The position numbers were made by a program, and so were the translations under genes. From the NCBI GenBank assembly GCA_963734065.1, contig CAVTFN010000005.1:1195671-1259670 (forward strand): a stretch of DNA of 64,000 nucleotides, written 5' to 3'. Each line of letters starts with the position of its first letter. The stretch's first letter is position 1. Positions 34,346-42,414 of the stretch are shown here, one piece after another. This DNA is from DATBLE01 sp963734065. GTDB lineage: Bacteria; Actinomycetota; Thermoleophilia; Gaiellales; Gaiellaceae. Under the pieces are notes generated by a model that was not told the origin of the DNA, did not search any database, and worked only from the letters and a program-made list of their open reading frames with translations.

Positions 34346-34755
34346 TCCGGATCTCCGTCGCCGGCTACGAGCTGACCGCCCGCCTGGAAGAGGGGCTCTC
34401 GCCGCGCACCGTGGCGTTCTTCCGGACGATGCTCCCGTACGAGAGCAAGCTGATCCAGGCGCGCTGGTCGGGCCAGGCGGCATGGATTCCGATGGGCGAC
34501 TTCGAAGTCGGCGGCCTCGGCCCCGAGGATCCGACCAGCTACCCGGCGCCGGGCGAGCTGCTGCTCTATCCGGGCGGGGTCAGCGAGGTCGAGATCCTCT
34601 TCCCGTACGGCGACACGTGCTTCGCGAGCAAGGCCGGGCAGCTCGCCGGGAACCACTTCGCCACGGTCGTCGACGGCCTCGAGCATCTGCCTGCGATCGG
34701 CGAGCTCGTCCTGTGGCACGGCGCGCAGGACATCGTCTTCTCAGAGCCGCAGTAG
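34342..34755 (+). CDS. DUF3830 family protein
   Basis: A 137-residue protein (GTG start overlapping the puuD stop) with the cyclophilin-like DUF3830 pattern: ARWSGQAAWIPMGDF, then a GELLLYPGGVSEVEILFPYG core. Its function is unknown in general. Here it sits between urate oxidase and allantoate amidohydrolase, where an allantoin-handling step would be expected. It converges with the amidohydrolase with a 15-base overlap. Confidence 0.78.
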   Translation: MIRISVAGYELTARLEEGLSPRTVAFFRTMLPYESKLIQARWSGQAAWIPMGDFEVGGLGPEDPTSYPAPGELLLYPGGVSEVEILFPYGDTCFASKAGQLAGNHFATVVDGLEHLPAIGELVLWHGAQDIVFSEPQ

Positions 34756-35742
34756 CGTCGCCGCCAGCACGTCGATCGCCAGCGCGACGTCCTCCTCGGA
34801 GGAGAGCTCGTCCGGGGAGTGCGAGACGCCGCCGTTCAGCGAACGCACGAACAGCATCCCGCTCGACACTCCGGCCCGCGCGAGCACGCCCGCGTCATGG
34901 CCCGCGCCCGAGGCCAGCTCGACCACGGGCAGGCCTCGCCCCGACACCTCGGCCGCGAGCGCTTCGCGCACGAGCGGGCTCATCGCCGTCGGCGGCACAG
35001 CCCCCGACCCGTCGATCCCGGTCAGGTCGACGAGCGCGGCGAGCCGCTCCTCGTCGGGCGCTCGCAGGTCGACCGAGAAGCGAACCCGCCCCGGGATCAC
35101 GTTCACGCCCCCCGGCTCGGCCTCGATCCGACCGACCGTCAGCACGGCGTCCTCGATCGACGCCGCCTCGTCGCGAAAGCGCAGCATCAGCTCCGCCGCC
35201 TTGACCAGAGCATCGTCGCGCGACGCCATCGGCGTCGTTCCGGCGTGCCCCGCAGTGCCCTCGACCACGACCTCGCCGCGGACGTAGCCGACGATCGCCG
35301 TGACGATCCCGAGCGGCGCGCCCAGGTCGGCGAGCCGCGGGCCCTGCTCGATGTGCACCTCGAGAAAGGCGTCGGGCAGCTCGCCGTGCGCCGCGAACGC
35401 CTGGGAACCTGCGCACCCGCGCTCCTCGTCGCGGAACACGGCGACGGTCCCGCGGCCCGCTCGCTCGACCGCCTCGATCCCGGCGACCACACCGAGCGCA
35501 CCGTCGAACTTCCCGCCCCGCGGCACGGTGTCGAGGTGGGAGCCCGTCCAGACGCCCGGTGTCGTGGCGGAGTGGCCGAACAGGTTGCCCGCATCGTCCA
35601 CGCGCGTCTCGAGACCGGCCTCCTCGAGCCAGGCGCGCGCCAGGGCGTGCGCCTCGTCCTCCTCGGGCGAGTAGCCGATCCGGTTCGCGCCGGGCCCGGC
35701 GCCGATCGCGTAAAGCCTCTCGAGCCGCTCGAGCGCGCGCAC
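34741..35742 (-). CDS. Allantoate amidohydrolase / M20-family carbamoylase
   Basis: A 333-residue zinc hydrolase of the hydantoinase/carbamoylase (M20) family. Metal and catalytic residues appear in TGSHLDTVPRGGKFDGALG, VFRDEERGCAGSQAF, EVHIEQGPRL and GAGHDAGVLARAG. Genomic context with puuD, uraH and uraD favours allantoate amidohydrolase, which yields ureidoglycine or ureidoglycolate, CO2 and ammonia. It is shorter than the usual 400 residues because the N-terminus is trimmed. GTG start at 35742. Confidence 0.83.
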   Translation of the reverse strand: MRALERLERLYAIGAGPGANRIGYSPEEDEAHALARAWLEEAGLETRVDDAGNLFGHSATTPGVWTGSHLDTVPRGGKFDGALGVVAGIEAVERAGRGTVAVFRDEERGCAGSQAFAAHGELPDAFLEVHIEQGPRLADLGAPLGIVTAIVGYVRGEVVVEGTAGHAGTTPMASRDDALVKAAELMLRFRDEAASIEDAVLTVGRIEAEPGGVNVIPGRVRFSVDLRAPDEERLAALVDLTGIDGSGAVPPTAMSPLVREALAAEVSGRGLPVVELASGAGHDAGVLARAGVSSGMLFVRSLNGGVSHSPDELSSEEDVALAIDVLAATLLRL

Positions 35743-35760
35743 GGGCGAACCGTATCGACC

Positions 35761-35846
35761 AGGGTCTGACCCCGAAGGGGTCTGACCCCGCCGACTCCCG
35801 CCGCGACCGTTTCTGTGGGGACAGTCCCCTCCGGGGACAGTCCCTG
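35761..35846. repeat. Cluster of GGGGTCTGACCCC and GGGGACAGTCCCC palindromic repeats
   Basis: The 232-base gap between the amidohydrolase start and the SRPBCC gene holds no gene but four near-palindromes in two types. Two GGTCTGACCCC copies lie at 35763-35790 and two GGGGACAGTCCC copies at 35817-35846. Related copies occur at 1518-1540, 1725-1750, 20311-20325, 20418-20433 and 32525-32548, some inside coding sequence. They behave as a dispersed repeat family of this genome. Confidence 0.7.
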
Positions 35847-35974
35847 CGCCGCAACCGCCTCCGCCGGGTGCGGACAACCGCACCACAAGACACGGGGCAG
35901 CGCCATGGCCGAGCTCGCCGCGCGGGCGCAATCATCCGGGCATGAACGACGAGACGACCGGGAGGAGGAAGACG

Positions 35975-36430
35975 ATGACCCGCACGTACGACGTGAGCAG
36001 CACGTTCGTCCACACGATCGAGGCCGACCACGGGACGGCCCAGGAGGTGCTCGCCACCATCGATCCGATGCGCTCGCTCGCCGACCGCCTCTCGGCGCTC
36101 GGTCTCGACGACCGCGCGATCTGGAGCGCGGACGGTGAGCTCGGCTACACGCTGATCTGGCGCTTCGGCGGCGACCAGGGCCACGCGCGCCTCGACTGGC
36201 AGCTCGCGCTGCAGCCCACCGGAGCCGGCCGCACGGCGCTGACCGTGAAGCTGGGGGCCTGCGGGAGCGACCCGGCAGCCCGAATCCGCGTCCTGCGCTC
36301 CTGGCTCCTCTTCGAGGAGCTCGCAGAAGGTCACGCCGCCCGGCTGGCCCGCATGGTCGGCGAGTACGCAGAGGATGCTCTGCAGCCGGTCGCGGCCCGG
36401 CAGCTAGTGGCCGTCGGACTTGGCTTCTAG
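35975..36430 (+). CDS. SRPBCC-like small protein
   Basis: A 151-residue protein with a probable ligand-binding START/SRPBCC-like fold: SSTFVHTIEADHGTAQEVLA at the start, a GYTLIWRFGGDQGHARLDWQ beta-rich centre, then a long helix (FEELAEGHAARLARMV). I take ATG 35975 because GGAGGAGG sits 5 bases before it; an in-frame ATG at 35942 has no such site. It overlaps the end of the convergent DUF885 gene by 27 bases. Confidence 0.55.
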   Translation: MTRTYDVSSTFVHTIEADHGTAQEVLATIDPMRSLADRLSALGLDDRAIWSADGELGYTLIWRFGGDQGHARLDWQLALQPTGAGRTALTVKLGACGSDPAARIRVLRSWLLFEELAEGHAARLARMVGEYAEDALQPVAARQLVAVGLGF

Positions 36431-37570
36431 GAGGTCGGCGACCCGAACCTGCTCGGTGAGCAGCCGCACGAACCGGGCAGGTTCGCCGCCGACCCAGGCC
36501 TCGCACAGCTCGCGGCCGGCGGAGTAGGTGATGGTGTATGCGCGCCACGTCGGGTCGATGACGAAGCCGACGCTGTGGGCGGCCTCTTCCGCCGTCGACA
36601 GCGACCAGCGCTGCACGTAGGCCTCGGCCTCCTCGACCGAGACGCCGTGCTCGTGGATCATCAGCGCGGCGTCGACGGTGACCCGCCGCAGGGCGCGCCG
36701 GGCCGCGGCGATCGCCTCCGATCGCGCGGCGTCGTAGTCGAGCCCGTGCCTGCCGAGCGCCGCGACGAGGCGAGCCCGAAGGTCGTCGTCCTGAACGATG
36801 CTCGGGCCGAGCTCGGCGATCCCCTCCTGGAGGAGCGGGGCGGGGGTCGGGACCATCTGGATCGATTCCTCGATCAGTCCGCGGTCGCGGATCAGCTGCT
36901 GCTCCTTGACCGCATGGTCGGTGTGGTGGCCCGGGTAGATCTCGTGCGCTGCGAGATGAACGACCTCGTGGCAGGTCGTGGGAACGTCGAGATTGACCAC
37001 GACGCGGCTGCGGAGCCCACCCAGGTAGTAGTTGAACGCCCACCACGGCTCGGTCCGCACCGGCTCGACCACGGCGTCCTCGCCTGCTGGGAGGTCGACG
37101 AGCGCGGCCGTGGACGAGCGGAGCTCCGCCGCGGCGTCCCGCAGGGCCGGCACCACGAGCTCGTCCGGGATCATGCAGCTGCGGCGCCAGGACTGGTAGC
37201 GCTCCGGCAACGCGCCGTCGCCGGGCAGGAGCTGGTCCAGCCGCTCGAGTGCTTCCTCGTAGACCTCTGTCGCCTGCTGCACCGGTCGCACGCCGTAGCA
37301 GCGCTCGACCTCGTCGGAGTACGAGATCTCCTCGCCGGCCAGCGTCCCCGCGTAGGTGCGCAGCCCGACCGCCTGGTCGCGCAGCCAGCCGTCGTCGAGG
37401 TCGGCGAGCAGCGCATCGGCCTCTGCGACCAGCGCCGGCGGCTCGACGAGCGGCTCGACGTCGACCCGCTCCTTCAGCTCCGGCGGCCCGTAGTAGGCGT
37501 CGACGAGCCCGTCCACGCGCCGCCCGAGCCGCAACCCGAGCAGGATGTACGCCTCGGCCGGACTAGCCAC
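36404..37570 (-). CDS. DUF885-like zinc metallopeptidase
   Basis: A 388-residue protein with the metal-binding motif HLAAHEIYPGHHTDHAVKEQ (HExxxGHH) typical of DUF885 proteins, a distant relative of M32-type carboxypeptidases, and a matching downstream Glu in LLQEGIAELGP. No signal peptide, so cytoplasmic. Substrate unknown. It begins 8 bases inside the thiolase gene. Confidence 0.7.
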   Translation of the reverse strand: MASPAEAYILLGLRLGRRVDGLVDAYYGPPELKERVDVEPLVEPPALVAEADALLADLDDGWLRDQAVGLRTYAGTLAGEEISYSDEVERCYGVRPVQQATEVYEEALERLDQLLPGDGALPERYQSWRRSCMIPDELVVPALRDAAAELRSSTAALVDLPAGEDAVVEPVRTEPWWAFNYYLGGLRSRVVVNLDVPTTCHEVVHLAAHEIYPGHHTDHAVKEQQLIRDRGLIEESIQMVPTPAPLLQEGIAELGPSIVQDDDLRARLVAALGRHGLDYDAARSEAIAAARRALRRVTVDAALMIHEHGVSVEEAEAYVQRWSLSTAEEAAHSVGFVIDPTWRAYTITYSAGRELCEAWVGGEPARFVRLLTEQVRVADLLEAKSDGH

Positions 37571-38735
37571 GCTCGAAGAGGGCGGCCTGCCCCTGGCCGA
37601 CGCCGACGCACATCGTCGCCACGCCGTAGCGGCCGCCGCGCCGGCGCAGCTCGTGGAGCAGGGTGACGACGAGGCGCGCGCCGCTCATCCCCAGGGGGTG
37701 CCCGAGCGCGATCGCGCCGCCGTTCACGTTCACGCTGGCCGGGTCGAGCCCGAGCTCGCGGATGACGGCGAGACTCTGGGAGGCGAAGGCCTCGTTCAGC
37801 TCGACCAGATCTATCTGGCCCGGGTCGATTCCGACCCGGGCCAGGAGCTTCCTGACTGCCGGAACCGGGCCGATTCCCATCACCCTCGGATCGACTCCTG
37901 CGACGGCGGAGCCGGCGAACGCCGCCAGCGGCTCGACGCCAAGGTCGGCCGCCCGCTCCTCGCTCGCGATCACCAGCGCCGCCGCGCCGTCGTTGATTCC
38001 GCTCGAGTTGCCGGCCGTGACGCTTCCGTCCTGCCTGAACGCCGGCTTCAGGGACGCGAGCTTCTCGGCGGTCGTGTCCGCGCGCGGGTGCTCGTCGGCC
38101 TCCAGCTCACCGGCCGGAACGAGCTCGTCGGCGAAGCGCCCGGCCGCGGCCGCCTCGGCATGCCTCCGCTGCGACTCCAGCGCGAACGCGTCCTGATCCT
38201 CGCGCGACACCGCCCAGCGCGCGGCGACGTTCTCGCCCGTCTCGCCCATCGACTCGAGCGGGAACAGCTCCTCCATCCGCGGGTTGGGAAACCGCCAGCC
38301 CAGCGTCGTGTCCCAGACGGTCTGGTTGCCGCGCGGAAACGCCCTCTCCGGCTTGCCCATCACGAGCGGCGCGCGACTCATCGACTCGACGCCGCCCGCG
38401 ACGAAGAGGTCGCCGTCGCCCGCGATCACCGCGTGGCAGGCGCCGACCACGGCCGACAGGCCGGACGCGCACAGCCGGTTGACGGTCACGCCGGCGATCG
38501 ACTCCGGCAGGCCCGCGAGCAGCGCGCCCATCCGGGCGACGTTGCGGTTGTCCTCGCCCGCCTGGTTGGCGCAGCCGAACCAGACGTCCTCGATCTCGCC
38601 CGCCTCGACGCCCGCGCGCTCGACCGCGGCCGCGATCGCCGTCGCCGCGAGATCGTCCGGCCGCACCTCCGCGAGCCCGCCGCCGTAGCGGCCGACCGGA
38701 GTGCGCACGGCGGAGAGGACGACGGCCCGCGACAC
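37563..38735 (-). CDS. Acetyl-CoA acetyltransferase (thiolase)
   Basis: A 390-residue thiolase II-like enzyme with the nucleophilic Cys in VNRLCASGLSAVVGA near residue 87, the His motif NVNGGAIALGHPLGMSGAR and a second Cys in TMCVGVGQGQAA near the C-terminus. It could run beta-ketoadipyl-CoA thiolysis for phenylacetate (PaaJ/PcaF-like) or general acetoacetyl-CoA metabolism. The neighbouring genes do not settle this. Confidence 0.92.
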   Translation of the reverse strand: MSRAVVLSAVRTPVGRYGGGLAEVRPDDLAATAIAAAVERAGVEAGEIEDVWFGCANQAGEDNRNVARMGALLAGLPESIAGVTVNRLCASGLSAVVGACHAVIAGDGDLFVAGGVESMSRAPLVMGKPERAFPRGNQTVWDTTLGWRFPNPRMEELFPLESMGETGENVAARWAVSREDQDAFALESQRRHAEAAAAGRFADELVPAGELEADEHPRADTTAEKLASLKPAFRQDGSVTAGNSSGINDGAAALVIASEERAADLGVEPLAAFAGSAVAGVDPRVMGIGPVPAVRKLLARVGIDPGQIDLVELNEAFASQSLAVIRELGLDPASVNVNGGAIALGHPLGMSGARLVVTLLHELRRRGGRYGVATMCVGVGQGQAALFERG

Positions 38736-38764
38736 GCGGCCAGTCTATGTCGCGGCGGTTGCCC

Positions 38765-38789
38765 GGACGGGGCGGTTCACGCCCCGTCC
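38765..38789. terminator. Perfect hairpin terminator between thiolase and COG4315 genes
   Basis: GGACGGGGCG at 38765-38774 and CGCCCCGTCC at 38780-38789 make a 10-base GC stem with a 5-base loop. It lies just downstream of the stop of the minus-strand COG4315-type gene (stop at 38808), so it most likely ends that transcript before the thiolase start. Confidence 0.65.
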
Positions 38790-38807
38790 AGGCGGAAGCT
38801 CAGCCGC

Positions 38808-39326
38808 CTAGCCGTACCCGCCGCCGTACCCGCCGCCCGTCGTGGTCGTCGTCGCGGTCGTGGTCGTCGTCGTGGTGGCCGTGGCCGCGGCCGCGGCGCC
38901 GACGGTGGCGGCATGCCAGACGCCGACGTCCTTGAAGCCTTCACCCTTCACGTCGCCGCGCTTCTTGTCCTGGACGAACGTGTACAGCGGCTCGCCGCGG
39001 TACGCAACCTGGAGCGTGCCGTTCGGCCGCCGCACCGTGGTCAGGGCCACGCGCCCCGTCGGCTTCGTCCCCTTCGGGACGAGCAGCGGATGCCAGAAGG
39101 AGACGCACGTCTTGTCGACACAGATGAAGTGGCCCTTGTGCTCGACGCTCAGGTGGTACAGCGTCCGGCCGCTCGAGTTGACGAGGATCGTGGCCTTCAG
39201 CCTCGCGTTGTGCGCGGTGCTCACCATCGGCTTCGCGGCGGCTCCCGCCACGCCCGCGAGGACCGCCGACAGGGCCACGAGCAGCGCCGCGGTCCATGCA
39301 GCCGCACGCGTCATGGTCGTGCTCAT
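38808..39326 (-). CDS. Secreted COG4315-type protein with Thr/Gly tail
   Basis: A 172-residue secreted protein. Residues 1-32 are a signal peptide (AALLVALSAVLAGVAGAAAK). The core carries the repeated aromatic motif of COG4315 proteins (RTLYHLSVEHKGH, PLYTFVQDKKRGD) and a conserved cysteine pair (FICVDKTCVSFWHPLL). The C-terminus is a low-complexity run of Thr followed by GGGYGGGYG. ATG start with AAGGAG upstream. Function unknown; envelope location likely. Confidence 0.75.
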   Translation of the reverse strand: MSTTMTRAAAWTAALLVALSAVLAGVAGAAAKPMVSTAHNARLKATILVNSSGRTLYHLSVEHKGHFICVDKTCVSFWHPLLVPKGTKPTGRVALTTVRRPNGTLQVAYRGEPLYTFVQDKKRGDVKGEGFKDVGVWHAATVGAAAAATATTTTTTTATTTTTGGGYGGGYG

Positions 39327-39392
39327 CAGGTGCTCCTTTCGAATCGACCCCTGCCAAGAAGAGGTACGAGTCGATTCGCGGCGTGGATTGGA

Positions 39393-40220
39393 TCAGCTGA
39401 TGAAGTCGACCCGGACCGGCGACTCGAAGGCGCCGATCGCCTCGCCCCGGCGCATCAGCTCCCGCACCGCCTCGCGGCCTTCCTCGCCGTAGTCCTGCGT
39501 CAGCTCGTTCACGTACATGGCGACGAAGCGGTCGCCGAGCTCCGAGTCCAGCCCGCGGCCGAACCGGAGCGCGTACTGCATCGCCTCGCGGCGGTTGGCC
39601 AGGCCGGCCGCGATCGACTCTGCGAGCACCTCCGACAGATCATGGAGCCGCTCCTCGCCGAGATCGCGCCGCGCCACGTTCGCCCCGAGCGGGAGCGGCA
39701 GCCCCGTCTCCAGCAGCCACCACTCGCCGAGATCGACCACCTTCTGCAGACCCTCGGCCTCGTAGGTGAGCTGGCCCTCGTGGATCAGCAGCCCCGCCCG
39801 GGCGGTGCCCGCCTTGACCTCGTCGAGGATCTCGTCGAACGGGACGGCCCGGTACGAGAAGTCGCCGAGCACCATCCGCAGGACGAGGAACGCCGTGGTC
39901 ATCGTTCCCGGCACCACGATCTCGACCGTGCGGAGCTCATCCCGGGTCAGCGGTTCGCGGGCGACGACGATCGGCCCGTACCCGGAGCCCATGCTGGCCC
40001 CGTGCGGCAGCAGCGCGTAGCGGTCCTGGACAAAGGGGTACGTGTGCAGCGAGATCGCCGTCACTTCGAGCCGCCCCTCCAGCGCCCACTCGTTCAGCGT
40101 CTGGATGTCCTGCGCGACCTGTTCGAACTCGAAGCCCCGCGTGTCGATCCGGTGCTCCGCGAGCGCCCAGAACATGAAGGCGTCGTCGGGATCGGAGCTG
40201 TGCCCGAGGCGAATCAGCAT
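39393..40220 (-). CDS. mqnD: 1,4-dihydroxy-6-naphthoate synthase
   Basis: A 275-residue MqnA/MqnD-family enzyme of the futalosine menaquinone pathway, converting cyclic dehypoxanthinyl futalosine to 1,4-dihydroxy-6-naphthoate. Landmarks are GHSSDPDDAFMFWALAEHR at the N-terminus and GYGPIVVAREPL, plus the His in LLIHEGQLTYEAEGL. It follows mqnB by 11 bases, and both act in the same route. Confidence 0.88.
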   Translation of the reverse strand: MLIRLGHSSDPDDAFMFWALAEHRIDTRGFEFEQVAQDIQTLNEWALEGRLEVTAISLHTYPFVQDRYALLPHGASMGSGYGPIVVAREPLTRDELRTVEIVVPGTMTTAFLVLRMVLGDFSYRAVPFDEILDEVKAGTARAGLLIHEGQLTYEAEGLQKVVDLGEWWLLETGLPLPLGANVARRDLGEERLHDLSEVLAESIAAGLANRREAMQYALRFGRGLDSELGDRFVAMYVNELTQDYGEEGREAVRELMRRGEAIGAFESPVRVDFIS

Positions 40221-40231
40221 GGCCGCGGAGG

Positions 40232-40786
40232 CTAGCGGACAGCCGGTGCCAGCTCGTCGACAAGCAGCGGGACGATCTCCCCGAGCCGCGCGAGCGCGTC
40301 CTCGATCCGCCACAGCGAGCGGTCGGAGTCGGCGGGACGGTTGGAGATCGTCCGCACCTCGACGGCGGGGACGCCGGCGAGCTCCGCCGCGCGGAGGACG
40401 GAGAAGCCCTCCATCGCCTCGACCTGGCACTCGCCGCCGCCGCCGACCCGCGCGCAGCTCGTGATCGGCAAGAGCTTCGCGTCGGGGAGTGCGCGCCGTG
40501 CCGCCTCGACGAGCTCGGGGCTCGGGTAGGCACGCTCGACTCTCGGCATCAGCGACGCCGGGTCGACGATGTCGGCGTAGAACGCCTCCGTCCCGATCAC
40601 GACCGACAGCGGCTCGAGGTCGGGCGCACCCGCGATGCCGACGTGCAGCACGGCGTCGGGCTGCAACTCGGCGATGCCCATCGCCGTCCGGATCCCGGAC
40701 TCGGCAGGCCCGACCCCGCAGGAGAGCCCGTCCTTAGCTCCGGCAGCCGCGAGCTCCTTCCCGGTCGCAGCGACGACGAGAATCAA
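40232..40786 (-). CDS. mqnB: Futalosine hydrolase
   Basis: A 184-residue nucleoside phosphorylase-fold hydrolase that removes hypoxanthine from futalosine. Features are CGVGPAESGIRTAM, HVGIAGAPDLEPLSVVIGTE, and the purine/catalytic segment CQVEAMEGFSVLRAAELAGV with EVRTISNRP. TTG start at 40786 overlaps the upstream stop by 4 bases (TTGA). Coupled to mqnD. Confidence 0.85.
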   Translation of the reverse strand: MILVVAATGKELAAAGAKDGLSCGVGPAESGIRTAMGIAELQPDAVLHVGIAGAPDLEPLSVVIGTEAFYADIVDPASLMPRVERAYPSPELVEAARRALPDAKLLPITSCARVGGGGECQVEAMEGFSVLRAAELAGVPAVEVRTISNRPADSDRSLWRIEDALARLGEIVPLLVDELAPAVR

Positions 40787-41136
40787 CGGCGTCCGAAGAA
40801 CCAGCGCTCGAGCGGGCCGAGCACCTCGCTGCGGCGGAACGGCGCCTGCCGGATCTCGTTGCCGTCGCCCTCGGCCACGCTGACGTCGTCTTCGAGCGCC
40901 TCGTTCGCCGCATCGAGGGCGTCCTGGAGCTCGTACCCCTCGAAGAGGTAGTCGTCCCGGCGCGGCTCGTCGGTCGTCCGAAGCTGCGGGTTGACGGCGC
41001 GGCCGACCGCCCACACGCCGCCCTCCTTGCGCTCGATCCAGATCTCGACGCGCTCGTCCACCCCGGCGTCGTCGCGTCCCTCGATCACGCGCTGGGCGAA
41101 GCGTCCTGCCTGCGTCTTTCTGCGCAACGGGGCCAA
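40783..41136 (-). CDS. Conserved hypothetical protein upstream of mqnB
   Basis: About 117 residues, acidic C-terminal half with DDVSVAEGDGNEIRQAPFR and a beta-rich centre (VDERVEIWIERKEGGVWAVG). I recognise no family. TTG start at 41136 is chosen because the divergent plus-strand gene's promoter lies just beyond it; an ATG farther upstream would run into that promoter. It overlaps mqnB by 4 bases and so belongs to the menaquinone operon. Confidence 0.55.
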   Translation of the reverse strand: MAPLRRKTQAGRFAQRVIEGRDDAGVDERVEIWIERKEGGVWAVGRAVNPQLRTTDEPRRDDYLFEGYELQDALDAANEALEDDVSVAEGDGNEIRQAPFRRSEVLGPLERWFFGRR

Positions 41137-41152
41137 GGATACAATCGACCCG

Positions 41153-41410
41153 GTGGGCGCCATCAGCCGGTTCTTCCGCAGCGTCTTCTCGTTCCTCGGG
41201 ACTCGCTCGAGCCAGGAGGACCGCGTCGCCGTGTACGTGGTCCGGGAGCACGACCGCGGGCGGTCGCTGAACGACATCCTCGACGACCCGTACGTCCGCA
41301 ACCGCTGCTCCCAGGCCGAGGTCGCACGCGTGCTCGACCGGCCGGACGTGCTCAAGGCGATCGGCGACGACCTGGCCAAATCGGCCAAGGCCGGATTAGC
41401 TTCCGGCTAG
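41153..41410 (+). CDS. Small hypothetical protein, probably leaderless
   Basis: An 85-residue protein with a basic N-terminus (AISRFFRSVFSFLG) and a helical, charged remainder (REHDRGRSLNDILDDPYVRN). GTG start at 41153 is 7 bases after TACAAT at 41140-41145, a textbook leaderless arrangement. Divergent from the mqnB operon. Function unknown; it resembles small proteins with a winged-helix-like pattern, without a firm match. Confidence 0.55.
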   Translation: MGAISRFFRSVFSFLGTRSSQEDRVAVYVVREHDRGRSLNDILDDPYVRNRCSQAEVARVLDRPDVLKAIGDDLAKSAKAGLASG

Positions 41411-42298
41411 CTCCGCGACGCGCACGGCGACGGCGAGGTCCCACGCCGCCAGCCCGTTCGACTTGAAGAGGACGATGTCGTCGTCGGCCTGCCGTCCGGA
41501 CAGCTCGCCGGCGACCACCTCCTGGAGCTCGTGCACCTCGAGCCAGTCGAGCAGGCCCTGGGCCACGGGCTCGATCAGGTCGCCGGACTCGATCCTGGCG
41601 TCGGCCAGCGAGTCGCAGCAGACGAACGCCGCCCGCTCGAGAACGGCGTTGTCGAGCTCCCGCGCCCGCGGGTGGTTCGCGCCGGCAGCGCACACGAGCG
41701 CGCCCGGCCTGAGCCACTCGCCGCGCAGCACCGGATCGCGCGAGGTCGTGATCGTGACGACCACGTCGGCCTCGGCGGCCTCGCGGTGGCTCTCGGCCGG
41801 TTCGGCGCCGACCTCGTCGCAGAACTCGGCCAGCCGCTCGGGCGTCCGGCAGTACGCGACCGTCTCCTCGATGCCCGGCAGGGCCTCACGGATGCACGCG
41901 AGCTGCGTCCGGGCCTGGAGCCCGCAGCCGATCAGGCCCAGCCTCCGTGCGCCCGTCCTGGCCAGGTGCTTCGCCGCCACTGCGCTCGCGGCGCCGGTGC
42001 GGAGCTGACCCAGCCGGTCGGCCTCGATCACGGCACGCAGCTCACCCCGTTCGAAGAGCACGACCACGAAGCGGACGCCCTCGGCACCGCCGGAGTACGT
42101 CTTCACGCAGGCGAGCCCACGCTCGTTGTCCACTGCGGACATCACCGCCAGGAACCCGCCCTCGACCCCGACCCGGTAACGCGGGACGTTCTCGATCGTG
42201 CCGGCCTGGAGCCGCAGGAACGAGTCCTCGACCGCGGCGATCGCGTCGGCCGGCGCGAGCAGCCGGCCGACGTCGGCTTCTGTCAGCGAGAGAGGCAG
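41396..42298 (-). CDS. Ornithine cyclodeaminase family protein with probable CTG start
   Basis: A NAD-dependent ornithine cyclodeaminase/mu-crystallin-type protein of about 300 residues. The Rossmann motif is LGLIGCGLQARTQLACIRE and the family block IEADRLGQLRTGAASAVAAK is present. The conserved N-terminus LTEADVGRLLAPADAIAAVE is encoded in frame upstream of the first ATG/GTG/TTG, and the only plausible initiation codon is CTG at 42298-42296. The next canonical start, at 42145, would remove 51 conserved residues. Converges with the small leaderless gene by 15 bases. Confidence 0.8.
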   Translation of the reverse strand: MPLSLTEADVGRLLAPADAIAAVEDSFLRLQAGTIENVPRYRVGVEGGFLAVMSAVDNERGLACVKTYSGGAEGVRFVVVLFERGELRAVIEADRLGQLRTGAASAVAAKHLARTGARRLGLIGCGLQARTQLACIREALPGIEETVAYCRTPERLAEFCDEVGAEPAESHREAAEADVVVTITTSRDPVLRGEWLRPGALVCAAGANHPRARELDNAVLERAAFVCCDSLADARIESGDLIEPVAQGLLDWLEVHELQEVVAGELSGRQADDDIVLFKSNGLAAWDLAVAVRVAELAGS

Positions 42299-42414
42299 GG
42301 CCCGAGTCTAGGCAGCCGGGCCACCGGGATGCGATGAAGCTGTAGGGTCCGGCGTGGCGAACTATTTCATCGCAATACTCGACGCCCCGAGGACGTCGAG
42401 TGCGAAAGGACGTG

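Noticed and set aside
37545..40235. An 896-residue plus-strand reading frame across the thiolase, COG4315 and mqnD genes.
   Set aside because: It is the antisense of three well-supported minus-strand genes and has the Arg/Asp/Glu-rich composition of a high-GC shadow frame.
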